A stretch of 64,000 bases of DNA from Punctularia strigosozonata HHB-11173 SS5. Its lineage: Eukaryota; Basidiomycota; Agaricomycetes; Corticiales; Punctulariaceae. Below the pieces are notes generated by a model that was given only the letters and a program-made list of their open reading frames with translations, searched no databases and was not told the origin of the DNA. The position numbers and the translations under genes were made by a program. The stretch is from assembly GCF_000264995.1 (NCBI RefSeq), contig NW_006767433.1:879333-943332 (forward strand). The letters run 5' to 3'. Shown in pieces: positions 1-9,955 of the stretch; the first letter of the stretch is position 1; each line of letters starts with the position of its first letter.

Positions 1-63
1 CCCCCCCCGGCGCGCCCCTCCTCCGTTCAACGAGTTATCGTAACCCCCCTCTGAGCGACGCGT

Positions 64-2362
64 TCAACCCGGGGCACCTCGAGACCCGCCGTCGGGACTT
101 TTCGCATCGGTGAGGACGAGCGGGCGGACGACGCGATCCCAGTTCTCGGACCAGCTGGACCAGACCCAGTCCTCGGAGCCGGGCTCGAGCGCGCGCGGCG
201 GGCCCTGGGGGGCGGCGGCGGCGGCGGCGTCGTCGGTGAGCGACGAGCGCAGGGCGTCCAGCGTCCAGTTCGGATTCGGGAAGCCGGAAAGCAGGGTCTA
301 GAAAAAAAAAACATGGGGGCGAACGTGAACAAACGTGCCGAGGCGTCGAGGTGGAAAGAGGCCAACACGTTACCTCCAGTTGCGTCGCGAGCTGCGAGGC
401 GTCCCGGAACAGGAGGCCGTTCACGCCGTCCTTGACGAGTTCGTGTAAACTGCGTTCCAGGCAGGGGGGGACGGGCGTCAGTATAACCGGCGCGTGACGA
501 ACCGGGCGAGAACACGGCCTTGGGGGGGGGGGTTACGGTACGCACCACGAAAAATCGAGCGCGCACACGGGCAAGCCGCAGCCGAACATGTCGACGACCT
601 TCATCGGCAGGTCGAGCGCGCTGCTGCTCGAGTGGAGCGAAACGCCGACGTCGGCCGCGCCGAGCAGGACCGGGTAGTCCTCCGCCTCGAGCCACAGGCT
701 CACGCAGCGCACGTACTCCCACGCGCCCTGCACCTCCTCTTCCTCCTCCTCCGCGACCGTCTCTTCCCGCCCTTTCCCCTTCGTGGAGGAGGAGGAGGAA
801 GAGGGGAGGGGGCGGTCCCCTCCTGCAGCTCCCGCACCCGGGTCATGTAGTACTCCTTCAGCGGCCCTTTGCCCGTGACGACCATCAGCACCTTCGGCAG
901 CCCGCCGACGGGCGGCGTGCCCCGCCCCGCGGCGCGCGCGCGCGCGAGCTGCCCGGCTTTGCGCGCGGCGCCCTCGTACCGGCGCAGCGCGGAGAGGAGG
1001 ATCGAGAAGTCTTCGTCGGCGGTCCAGGAGGTGGAGGAGACGACGAGCGCGGGCCGGTCCGGGCGGAGGGTCGGCATGTTGAGCTCCGGGGGCGGGGTGA
1101 GCGGGATCGGGATCGGGACGGCCTTGGTGGCGTTGTCGCCGTCGGGGAAGGCGGGGAAGGCGGCGAGGGTGGGGGAGGAGGAGGAGGAGGAGGGGGCGTT
1201 GGTGGGGGTGCGCGGTGGGACGGGGTGTGCGGCGGTGATGTGGGTGAAGGGCGTGCTGTAGGGCGCGGAGTAGGGCGGGAGGAAGGAGGTGAGGGAGGGG
1301 GTGGGAGGGAGGAGGGATTGGAGGCGGAGGAAGAGCTGGGGAGAGGAAGGGGCGTGAGACGGGAGGAGGAGAGAAGGCAGGGGAGGGGAATACGCACTTC
1401 GTGGACTTCGCTCGGTTCTGTGCGCCGGAAGTGCGCTGGCGGTCGGTCGTGCAGGACGGCTTTGTGGCCTCTGAAGAAGAGGGTCGATGAACGGGTTGGC
1501 CAGATACAAGGGCCAGGGTGCTCACCGCAGATCCCATTGCTTGACAAGGTACTCTCGCATCGCGTTCGTCACGAAGAGATGCGCGTAGGCGGTGCGTCCG
1601 AAGAAGGATTCGAACCTAGAGATATGGCCGATGTCAGTTCGATCTCTAAGGGGATAGATATAGTTCCGGGTTGCTCACTTTTTTGCGACCTTGACCAGCG
1701 GGTGGCGCATGCCGAGCTTAAGGGCGAGGATCGTGTAGCCTAGGTTATGCCAGTCGATGACGATCTTGGATCCGCGCAGCCGGCTCCACGCCCATACAAT
1801 CGCAAGGGTAGGGATACTCGGCGGGTTCTTTCTTAGAGCCAGCGGTGAGCATCACCTTTCGTAGTGTCAATGCAATCTCAGGGAGGGGACGAACCTGGAC
1901 GACGACGTATTCCGGGCAGTATGGTAGGTTCGAGAGCGTTACGTATATGGACGTAATCTGGTGGATGACCTTGATAGGCGCGAGGAGGATCCACGGGAGC
2001 CCTCGGAACGCCCTGGGGACGTCGTGCAGATACACGAGGCGGAGGAGAGACAGCTCGAGTAGTGACGGCGCGGGCTTGGAACCTATGTGCAAAAGCCCCC
2101 ACGTTAGCCGTCCGTCCATGTTTCACAGGCGCGTATACAGAAACGTACCTTTGTATCCTATGAGGTACGTCCAAAAGCCGCTCGTCGCAAAGCTCTCGGC
2201 ATGGTACATCATGCGCGGGCTGCGGCCGATGTCGCCCAGGACGAGGATCGCGACCGTGCGCCGGGTCGGCTTGGGCGGGTCGTAGAGGACGAGCTTGATG
2301 AGGATGAAGGCGGCGGCGAGGAGCGCCATGACCTGGATGTCGACGGTGACGCCGTCGTCCAT
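64..2362 (-). CDS. ALG1: ALG1, chitobiosyldiphosphodolichol beta-mannosyltransferase
   Basis: This enzyme adds the first mannose to the dolichol-linked GlcNAc2 precursor on the cytosolic face of the ER, the first mannosylation step of N-glycan assembly. The start is at 2362. An N-terminal hydrophobic anchor ([15 protein letters not shown]) is followed by the ALG1 signature [20 protein letters not shown]. Later exons give [53 protein letters not shown] and [20 protein letters not shown], and then [13 protein letters not shown]. The C-terminus carries [16 protein letters not shown] and stops at 64-66. Introns include about 2086-2147 and one between CALDFS and CLHELV near 450-520. All joins checked use GT-AG sites and keep the frame. 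The gene shares an upstream region of about 270 bp with the divergent copper-fist gene. Family identity is very secure; minor exon limits are not all fixed. Confidence 0.93.
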
Positions 2363-2633
2363 CGTTGCTGCCGACGACGACGAAGAGACACGCGAGGAGA
2401 TTAAATCGGAAGATGAGAGGCGCTGGAGAACGGTGCAGCGAGTGGGGGAGGCCCGTGATTTCTCCGCGCAAGCGCATCAGCGACAGTAGTGCCGCCGCTT
2501 CGGGCAGGCGCCCCTAGGCCTGGCTGGGAAGGCGACCCATCGTGAGTACGCGGGTACCCCCACGGCCTCCGAGTCCTGTGCAGACCAGAAAGCCCTGAGG
2601 TTGAACGTTGAACGCCTCCACGTAGCTCACGAG

Positions 2634-4251
2634 ATGGTGAGCAGCGCGCAGGAGCACCCGTCGCCCCCTCGACCAACGAACAGCTGACGGGTTTCTTTAC
2701 AGGTCTTCGTCAACGGGCAGAAATACGCCTGGTGCGGCATTCCCTCTTCCCGCTCGTCCTCTGAACCTTATCTTACCCCCCCATCGTGCACAGCGAGGCG
2801 TGCATCAAGGGACATCGGTCCTCCCACTGTGGCCACAACGAGCGCCCGCTGTTCGAGGTCAAGCGCAAGGGCCGGCCCGTGTCCCAGTGCGAGACGTGTC
2901 GGCACCTGCGGAAGACGAAGAACGCCCACAACCGGTGCAAGTGCAACGATCCTCCAGGCCCTTCCACGTCGGCGGTGCCGCAGCTGCCGCCTGGTGCGAA
3001 GAGTGCGTCGCCGTTCCGTTTCTACTCGCTATGTGCTATATGCATAACGCTGGGGGCTGACCCGACGGACCTTTGTTCCGAGTTAGAGCCGCGGTTTAGG
3101 CCTATCGCGCCGGCGCTGCCAAACGGACTTCGTGACATCGCACCTCAATACCCATCCCCTCTATCATCGAATCCGAAGCAACGAGGTACGCCGATCCCTT
3201 TCGTATCAGTTCGGTGCTATACTAAGTATCAACCGATACGGGTATTCTAGTCGATGGACTCCTGAACCCATGCCGATGCGGCGACATCCACGACTGCCGA
3301 TGCGATCTTTCCAGATCTTCGTCGGCCTCAGCTCCTGCCACCGTCTCCCGCGCCATGCAAGGATTAATCTCGGCGGCAGCACAAGAAGTCGACCGTGACC
3401 ATGGCCTGTCCCTCGCCTCGCTCGCTCACGCCGCCGCCCTATGCTGCACCGTCGACACCACGATGGCGGACGCCCGACAACCCGCGCCCAAGCGCTCCGC
3501 CGCCCGGCGGTCCCCCACGCCTCCGCCCGTCCCCTCCTGCTGCTCCGCCAAACCCTCTCCCCAGCACGACCGAGAGGAGCGCGCCAAGAAGCCGAAACAC
3601 AAACATACCCCTTCCGCCACCTCCGTCCCCGTCACTCTCCCTCCTCTCCTCTCCACCACCACCACCTCCGCCTCCTCTTCCCCCTGGGACCCGACCGGCT
3701 TCCCCTTCCGCCTCCCGCAGCTCAGCTCGATCGCGTCCATCGCCGGCTCCGGCTGCCAATGCGGCTTCGCGTGCGTCTGCCCCGGCTGCGCCAAACACTC
3801 TCACCGCGCGCCGGGCTCGCCCGACGACGACGACGACGACGACGACGCGGATGAAGAGGAGACAACGACAACGGCGACGGCGGCGCTCAGGAACGGCAGC
3901 AAGAACGCGGCAGACTCGTGTGCGGAGGACTGCATGACCTGCGTCGACCACGAGAGCGGGATCGCGCTCAGCCTCCCGCCCGCCACCTTCGACGCGAGCG
4001 CGAGCACGAGCACGAGCATCATCGACGAGTTCTTCGCGCACGCCGCGGCGCTGCCCCCTCCGCCTCCCCCCCAGCCGCTCGACTCGCTCTCGCCCCCCGC
4101 GCCGGTGCGGCTCCCCAAGCTGCAGTGCTGCAAGGGCCGGTGTCGATGCGCCGAGGGCCGGTGCGCGTGCGGGGACGCGTGCGATGGCTCGTGCGCTGGC
4201 AGAGACAAGGACGCGGAGTCGATGGGTCGGCGCCGGAGTTGCTGTTCGTAG
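2634..4251 (+). CDS. CUF1: Cuf1-like copper-fist transcription factor
   Basis: Nuclear copper-sensing transcription factor of the copper-fist family. The model is join(2634-2636, 2703-2731, 2794-3002, 3087-3185, 3251-4251), 446 aa, in frame throughout. The first coding exon is only the ATG; after splicing the protein begins MVFVNGQKYACEACIKGHRS, the canonical copper fist, followed by HCGHNERPLFEVKRKGRP and the CxC-type NRCKC end. Intron 2 splits the first zinc-ligand Cys codon (TG|C). Beyond the fist come CRCGDIHDCRC (121-131), CQCGFACVCPGCAKH (282-296) and a Cys-rich tail at 406-428 with eight Cys. The middle motif has the spacing CxCx3CxCx2Cx2H, the copper-sensing module described for S. 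pombe Cuf1. A run of Asp near 3823-3850 is low complexity. The exact limits of the small exon 3087-3185 are inferred from splice sites and frame. Confidence 0.88.
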
Positions 4252-4804
4252 CGTTGGCGCTTTCGCGTTGACGGTGAAGCAGACGGCCTCTTGATTTCTC
4301 TACTTTTAAGATTTTCGGGCTACGGTGGTTTACGAGCCATGGGCTCATGTCGGTGTCGACGTGTCGACTGTAATCTAATTTCTTTTCGCCTTCGTCTTCG
4401 TTGTACTTACTTGCCTATACTTGTGTCGGACGTGCATCCAATTAAGTATCGATTTTTCCGTAGGGTTGACTCGAATCACGTGACGTCTCCTCCGTTTCCG
4501 TCGGCGTTCGGCGCGTCTGATCCGACGGAATTTGCCGGACCCCACTTTGCTCTACCCCGCTGCTTATCGGCACGAAGCTGGCTCCAGCTCAGTCCTGATC
4601 CCGACCACCCCGTACGGACCTTGTCCTTCGAGGATCCTACTCGGCATATACCTCCTCATTCCTGTCTATTATACCCTAGAATCTCACTCGCCGGACGTCC
4701 TTTAGAAAGAGTCCAATAGACGGTCAGTCAGACATTGCGCTCGTGTCCATTCCATCGTTGCGCTCGAAGCTGACGTTTCTAGACAGCGGGCCGTAATAAT
4801 TACA
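4252..4804. other. Intergenic, no gene seen
   Basis: Presumed 3' UTR of the copper-fist gene and 5' region of the F-box gene. No conserved ORF, RNA gene or repeat was recognised. Confidence 0.6.
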
Positions 4805-6460
4805 ATGACCTGCGAGCTCCGTACTGCCACAGACCAGATGCTGGCCAACCAGCAGCGCATCGGGGTTCAGATCGAGTCTCTGCTCGACCAAGTCCGCACA
4901 CTACGCACGCAACACAACCACTGGGCGCCCGTCTCCCGCCTCCCGCCCGAGCTCCTCTCCCTCGTCTTCCACCACTGCGTCTACTCTCCAGCCGACTACC
5001 CCCGTTGCTCCCCGGGCGGCTCCGGCCCCGCGACCCCGTCGCTCCCGCTCTCGACGCGCCTCTTCCCGTTCATGGAGGTCTGCCGTCACTGGCGCGCCGT
5101 CGCGCTCAACTGCGCCCCGCTCTGGTCGAACGTCGCCTGCATCGACGCCTCCCTCACCGCCGAGCTGCTCTCGCGCTCCAAGGACGCCCCGCTCGACATC
5201 CTCGCCTACGGGCCCTACGTCGCGCCCACGCGCCTCGCGCTCTCCGAAGTCCGCCGCGCGCGCCGGCTCCAGTTCCTCGCCGTCGACAACCTCACCTCCG
5301 CGTACGCCGACTCGGGCCTCGTCTCGCGCCCGGCCCCTCTGCTCGTCTCGTGCGCGATCGCCGCGAGCCGGTACGCAGATACGCACCCCCGAATCCCGGG
5401 AACGTTGTTCGCCGGGGAGGCGCCCCGCCTGCGCCAGCTCCAGCTCTCCTACGTCGACCTCGCCCCGCGCTGGGACCAGCTCGCGAACCCGTCCTTCGTC
5501 GGCCGCCTCACCCACTTCACGCTCCAGCTCGCCGGCCCGGCCCACGCCGACGGCGCGTTCCCGACCGTGCGCGAGATGGTGCGCGCGCTGCGCGCGATGC
5601 CGCGCGTGCAGGAGGTCGAGATCGCGGTGGACGATCTGCCGGTGTTCGACGTCGCGGACGTGGATCCGCCCGCGGACGGGGAGGGGGAGGGGGAGGCAGG
5701 GTCGGCGCTGGCGACGCTCGCGTGCTTGGAGACGCTGCGCGTCTCGGGCCGCGCGATCTACGTGCTCGAGCTCCTGCGGCGGCTCTCTACCCCGCGCGCG
5801 ACGGCCGTCGACGTCCGCCTCCTCTACCCCGGCCGCTACCCGGACCTCTCCGGCCTGTGCACCTTCCTCTCCCGGCTCTATCCCGCCACCGCCGCCGGCC
5901 ACTACCAGGACCAGGACCAGGATCAAAGCCAGGACCAGGACCGGCGACAGCAAGGTTTCCACCGCCTTTCCCACCACAACGGGCCGTCCGGGCTCGAGCT
6001 GCTCGCCATGCGCGCCGGCGCGTCGCCCGCGCGCTTCGCGCTGCACACCGCCGCGACCGTCCCGCTCGGGAACGCGCCCGAGCTGTACGCGCACCTCCCG
6101 CTGCACGCGCTCGAGTACCTGTCCGTCTGCGACGGCTCGCTCGCGACGGACGGCGCGCGCGGGATGCTCGAGCGCTGTCGCGGGCTGCAGGCGCTCGTGC
6201 TCGAGGGCGCGGAGGCGGCCGCGGCCTTCGGTCCGCTCCTCGCGCACGGGACGCTGCTGCCGGCGCTGAGGAAGCTGTACCTGGTGCACGTGGGAGGGGA
6301 GGCGTACGGCGAGCTGAGGCGCGTGCTGGAGGAGCGATGGGATGCGCTGGGCGCCGTGCCGGACGTGGTGACCTCTGGAGAGGAGGGAGAGGAGACGGTA
6401 CAGCTTAGGAGCACGATCAAGAGGCTCAGGGAGGGTGCTGCGGTACTGTACGCGTCGTGA
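4805..6460 (+). CDS. F-box protein with LRR-like C-terminal region
   Basis: Single-exon gene, 551 aa. Residues 1-40 form a short coiled coil (TDQMLANQQRIGVQIESLLD), followed directly by an F-box-like motif, WAPVSRLPPELLSLVFHHC (about 39-58), and then MEVCRHWRAVALNCAPLWSN. This coil-F-box-WRAVA layout is the standard architecture of the large Agaricomycete F-box family, which supplies substrate receptors for SCF ubiquitin ligases. The rest is Leu-rich with irregular LRR-like spacing and a short Asp/Gln-rich insert (QDQDQDQSQDQD). The start is the first ATG ahead of the coiled coil. Substrate unknown. A very long antisense ORF over the same interval is a GC-content shadow. Confidence 0.85.
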   Translation: MTCELRTATDQMLANQQRIGVQIESLLDQVRTLRTQHNHWAPVSRLPPELLSLVFHHCVYSPADYPRCSPGGSGPATPSLPLSTRLFPFMEVCRHWRAVALNCAPLWSNVACIDASLTAELLSRSKDAPLDILAYGPYVAPTRLALSEVRRARRLQFLAVDNLTSAYADSGLVSRPAPLLVSCAIAASRYADTHPRIPGTLFAGEAPRLRQLQLSYVDLAPRWDQLANPSFVGRLTHFTLQLAGPAHADGAFPTVREMVRALRAMPRVQEVEIAVDDLPVFDVADVDPPADGEGEGEAGSALATLACLETLRVSGRAIYVLELLRRLSTPRATAVDVRLLYPGRYPDLSGLCTFLSRLYPATAAGHYQDQDQDQSQDQDRRQQGFHRLSHHNGPSGLELLAMRAGASPARFALHTAATVPLGNAPELYAHLPLHALEYLSVCDGSLATDGARGMLERCRGLQALVLEGAEAAAAFGPLLAHGTLLPALRKLYLVHVGGEAYGELRRVLEERWDALGAVPDVVTSGEEGEETVQLRSTIKRLREGAAVLYAS

Positions 6461-6664
6461 TGTTCGCTCTTGCATAGATACGGGTGTACTAGATGGATTT
6501 GCTGGGATAATAGTTGGTTATATTCTTCAACATTACATTGTGTGCCGCGCTGCGACGACCGCAAACGAAAAAAAGGGATGCATTGTGTTTCCATCTCATA
6601 GCGCAGCAGCAAATCGGGACGCTCAAGGCATATCTCAAACCACCTGGCGGATCTGCTGATGACG

Positions 6665-7404
6665 TCAGCGAGCCATCCGAGACAACCGCGATCGGGAAGC
6701 CATTCTGACCTTGCCCGTCTCGACCTCGTACACCCACCCGCTCACCGTCGTCTCCGGCAGCACGAGCGGGCTCTCCTTCAAAAACGCCACGTCCTCCTTC
6801 ACGCTGCCCTCTAGGTCGTCAAACTCCAAGAAATCGATGCCGTCCACCTGCTTCGCGACCTCGGCCGATGTCGACTCGGGCGCGGACCGTTTGACGATGT
6901 CGCGCAGCTGGCCCGAGTTGAAGGTGAGCATGCCGCAGCCGGTGTGGTGGAAGACGGCGATCTCGCGCGTGCCGAGCAGGCGCTGGGAGATCACGATGGA
7001 ACGCAGGGCGTCTCGTCTGGTACACGTGGTTTTGGGATGAGTTGACTGTGAGAGTGAGAGATAAAAGTGGGGGGGGGGGAGGAGGAAGAGACGTACGCGC
7101 TACCGCCGGCGTTGCGGATGATGTGTGCGTCGCCTTCTTTCAGGCCCAAATGTTGGGCCGGGCTGCAGGTCGTTTCAGATATCGTGGTCAGGCCGGCTTT
7201 CTTCGCGTTTCACTCACTCGATCCGAGCGTCCATGCACGTCACTAGGATGGGTCCGTCGGTACAAGCGATGCAGAGATAGCCTATGCCCAGGAATGCTCA
7301 CCGACGGTAAGATGCTTCGCGGGCGGCAGAGGCAGATCGCCCTTATCTCCAAACGTGCTCACATACGCGTCGTTCGCGCTCTTGAACTCGGTGTGGGCCG
7401 GCAT
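6665..7404 (-). CDS. beta-carbonic anhydrase (copy 1)
   Basis: Interconverts CO2 and bicarbonate; a small fungal plant-type beta class enzyme. The model is complement of 7302-7404, 7218-7242, 7097-7162 and 6665-7016, 181 aa, fully in frame. Zinc ligands are Cys37 in VTCMDARID, His89 and Cys92 in FHHTGC; Asp39-Arg41 is the catalytic dyad. GDAHIIRNAGGSA and SQRLLGTREIAVF are also canonical. The length fits the short fungal clade. The last residues after VETGK are less certain because GTCAGA could be a donor there. A TATATAA box lies about 65 bp upstream of the ATG. The exon pattern matches the second copy at 40733. Confidence 0.93.
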
Positions 7405-7468
7405 GGTGGTCGCTTTCGCGGAAAAGGAGCACGCGGCGTGCCCGCGCTTCTGCTGCTGCCGCCACCCG

Positions 7469-7475
7469 TTATATA
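7469..7475 (-). promoter_or_regulatory. TATA box of beta-carbonic anhydrase copy 1
   Basis: TATATAA on the minus strand about 65 bp upstream of the ATG at 7404, a plausible core-promoter distance for a fungal gene. Confidence 0.5.
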
Positions 7476-8439
7476 CGCTTTTCCGGTTATCTGTATACCC
7501 GGGGTCCGCCGCGCGAGATCGGGGGCTGCGAGTATGTGAAGTCGATACGGATGCGCGAGAGAGCGAGTGGAGGGCGTGAACATGGCGCGTCTTGGGGCAG
7601 GATGGCGCCATGGGCACTAGAAGCGTCGAGGGTGGTCGCATGGTTCTGTCTGCTGGGGGTGATTGAGATCTTGAACTCAAAGAGAGCCAGGCAGAGGAGC
7701 GAGGAGAGGGTCGGGCAATCCAAGTCGAATCGGAGCAAGAAGGGCGGGGAAGAAAAGCGTTCGCTAAGCTCGTCCTTTTCCCCCAAGGCCCGAAATTTCG
7801 AGAGGGCCCCGTCGCGCCATTGGGAGCAGAGATTAGGGCGGAAATTTTGAACGTGACGTCGGGGTTAACATATCTGGCCCAATTTCGACTCGATCCAGCG
7901 CCGACTGTCGCAGGCCCAGGACCTTCCGTTATCGCTGGCAACCCTCGGCGCGTGCGGGGAGGGATTCCGGGCGATATCTGGAGGGCATGGGGACGGGTTG
8001 GAGGAGGTGTGGTGGCGGGCGGAAGCAAAGGGTGTCCACTACAAATATCTTTTCGCCCACTACAAATTCGAACCGCTCCATGGTGCCGGACAGGTTCGGA
8101 CAGGTCCTCGACAAGGCTCGACTTTGCCTGCCACGTGGTGTGCCGAATGCGCCGCCGACCTTTTGAGCGTGGCGCAGCGGGCAGCCTCTTACTCTCAATC
8201 ATGATTCATAAGTACTCACAGCGATTCATCGTAGCAAGCTTGAGAAATAAGGAGAAGAAAATCACTATCATTAGAGAGATGCGTGGGGAATTTCAGCTCA
8301 AAAAACCCCGATCGTACGAGTGCCTGCTACAGTCACTCTGGACATTGGCATTGAGTATCGCAGCGTCGGACAGGATATCGCAGACTACCTACTGGATCTA
8401 TACTGTCCACTCCTTCGAGACATCGCTCATCGCCGCATA
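7476..8439. other. Intergenic, no gene seen
   Basis: Upstream region of the carbonic anhydrase. A long minus-strand frame crosses it but shows no family resemblance and ends inside the carbonic anhydrase first exon, so it is taken as chance. Confidence 0.55.
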
Positions 8440-8596
8440 CAGCCACTGCGACTGCTGATCCAGCCACTCCCACCGGAGTAAATCGCAAGGCTGCGCCCTC
8501 GCTCGGGCTCGTGCGTTCGCGGTCAGAGCTCCTGCCCAGTTAAGAGGAATGGCGTCGTGAGCGAGTACCAGTGCATCAACACCTCGATGAACCTTG
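8440..8596 (+). pseudogene. Relic of exon 4 of the CPL1-like secreted gene
   Basis: About 157 bp align base for base with the start of exon 4 of the CPL1-like gene (13071-13230). Shared stretches include AGAGCTCCTGCCC and CGATGAACCT, and the match begins at the same intron-exon AG. In the frame equivalent to the parent it reads ATADPATPTGVNRKAAPSL-like sequence and soon meets a stop (the parent TCTACAAA reads TTAAGAGG here). Both flanks diverge at once and the remaining exons are absent. It is a decayed partial copy lying 4.6 kb upstream of the intact gene on the same strand, most simply the remains of a local tandem duplication. Confidence 0.8.
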
Positions 8597-8976
8597 ATCG
8601 CTAGCTATCTCATTTGGCACTTGCTGAGCACGTCTTAGGGGAAATGCACAGTACTCATTCGGAAAGATAGGTAATTTTCGCCGTACGCACGGAACTACAC
8701 TACGTGTGTCAAGAAATACAGAAGTGCAGTATCGAACGATGCTAAAGTCGCCTTGGTAGAAGTAGACAAGATAGAAACAAACAAAAAAATGTAGCTTATG
8801 GCAGGTACTCATGAGCGTGGGCGTCAAATACCGAAACGTACACAGAGACCAGCACTTTCTCCAGTAAACGGCATCCTTACCGATAGTCGGAGGCTTTGAA
8901 CGAGTCGCCGAGCCGCTGAGACGCTTAAAATGCAAAGAGTCAGCTACAGCATCTCTCAGCAGTCCATCACTCACCG
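8597..8976. other. Intergenic, no gene seen
   Basis: Sequence between the CPL1-like relic and the stop of the 270-residue ORF; presumed 3' UTR. Nothing else recognised. Confidence 0.5.
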
Positions 8977-9789
8977 TTATGAGTCGATCGCGATAACACT
9001 GACTGGACCGAAGTCGACGCTGCCGCCCAAGATGGTGGTCACGTGCGCCTCGAGATAGACTTCGTTGCCGCGAATGGTAATCACGGCGCTTGCCGTAACG
9101 AGCCAGACGCTGAGGCTCAACCTGGCACCCTGGCTCTGGCTGAACGTGGAAGTACCAAGGTTGTAGCCTAGGACGGATGCGGACATGCTTCCCTCGAGCT
9201 TGTCAGTGTCCCACGAGATCGTGATGTGGAGAGGACCGATGTCAAGTTGCTGAGTAATGTAGGTGGCGATCTTGATGGTGGTGACGGTGTGGCGATAAAG
9301 CAGGCCGTCGATGGCGCGCTTGTAATTGTCGATCTGGGCGTGCTGATCGCCGGCGTCCTTGTCAGTGAGCGAAAGGTGGGAGAGGCTGCCCGACAGGCTG
9401 GAGGTGAAGACGACCTTCGCCAAAGCCTCCGAAGTGACTATGACGTTCGGAGCCGGGTCCTCGGTGGACTCCGCGGTAAGACCCTGAGGAGGGCGCTCGC
9501 CGTCCAATGTCGTGAACTTTTCCACCTTGCCGTCGACGCGAAGAACGAACAGGGTGAGCGCCTTGCCATCTTGAACGATGGACACGATGTCGCCCGGGTT
9601 GGTGCTGATTTCGCCGGAGAAGCGGTAGACGAAGCCCCTCTGCAGGATCCAATCCTCCCTGCCGGTGACGACCTTCTGGCCATCACGCTGGATGAACGTC
9701 GAAGGCCACCCCCCCACGTCGTGAATGGAGATGTCGCCGCTGGAGCGGTTGGCAACAGTGGTCTCGTTGAGCAGCAATAAAGCGGCCAT
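8977..9789 (-). CDS. Unrecognised 270-residue protein
   Basis: Single uninterrupted frame of 270 aa starting MAALLLLNETTVANRSSGDI. I do not recognise the family. There is no convincing signal peptide, transmembrane segment or metal-binding motif. The composition is rich in Val, Thr, Ile and Ser with alternating hydrophobic residues (ISIHDVGGW, VSIVQDGKALTLFVLRVDG, SAVITIRGNEVYLEAHVTTI), which suggests a mostly beta-sheet soluble protein. A TATAAAAGG element lies about 160 bp upstream, which favours a real, possibly strongly transcribed gene. The antisense frame 9226-9780 is a shadow. Structure prediction is the obvious way to place it. Confidence 0.6.
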   Translation of the reverse strand: MAALLLLNETTVANRSSGDISIHDVGGWPSTFIQRDGQKVVTGREDWILQRGFVYRFSGEISTNPGDIVSIVQDGKALTLFVLRVDGKVEKFTTLDGERPPQGLTAESTEDPAPNVIVTSEALAKVVFTSSLSGSLSHLSLTDKDAGDQHAQIDNYKRAIDGLLYRHTVTTIKIATYITQQLDIGPLHITISWDTDKLEGSMSASVLGYNLGTSTFSQSQGARLSLSVWLVTASAVITIRGNEVYLEAHVTTILGGSVDFGPVSVIAIDS

Positions 9790-9946
9790 GATCGGTAGTT
9801 CTAGTCAGACGGGGGATGTGAGCTACGCGTCATGGCAGTTTCTGCAACGTCGCTCACATATGATAAGATGTGCTGTGATATGTAGGATGGGCTGGTTTTC
9901 GAGGGGGGCTTGAGGACGGCATACTCTCGCGCCGGCGGTCGACCTT

Positions 9947-9955
9947 TTATACACC
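9947..9955 (-). promoter_or_regulatory. TATA box upstream of the 270-residue ORF
   Basis: TATAAAAGG on the minus strand, about 160 bp before the ATG at 9789. It is a near-perfect TATA element; the distance allows a 5' UTR of roughly 120 nt. Confidence 0.5.

Noticed and set aside
1607-1620. GGATTCGAACC looked like a tRNA T-arm
   Set aside because: It lies in an ALG1 exon (FFGRTAY region) and no acceptor stem or anticodon arm can be folded around it.
520-1743. 407-codon plus-strand frame rich in Gly, Arg and Glu
   Set aside because: It is antisense to ALG1 exons, low complexity and without domains; a shadow of high GC.
3794-3860. GAC repeat as a triplet-expansion microsatellite
   Set aside because: It codes for an ordinary Asp run within the copper-fist protein and is short.
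4901-6475. 524-codon minus-strand frame
   Set aside because: Antisense to the F-box gene; composition is Arg/Glu/Val-rich as expected from reverse reading of GC-rich codons.
7282-8202. 306-codon minus-strand frame
   Set aside because: Only its last 40 codons are real (carbonic anhydrase exon 1 and part of its intron); the rest is upstream sequence.
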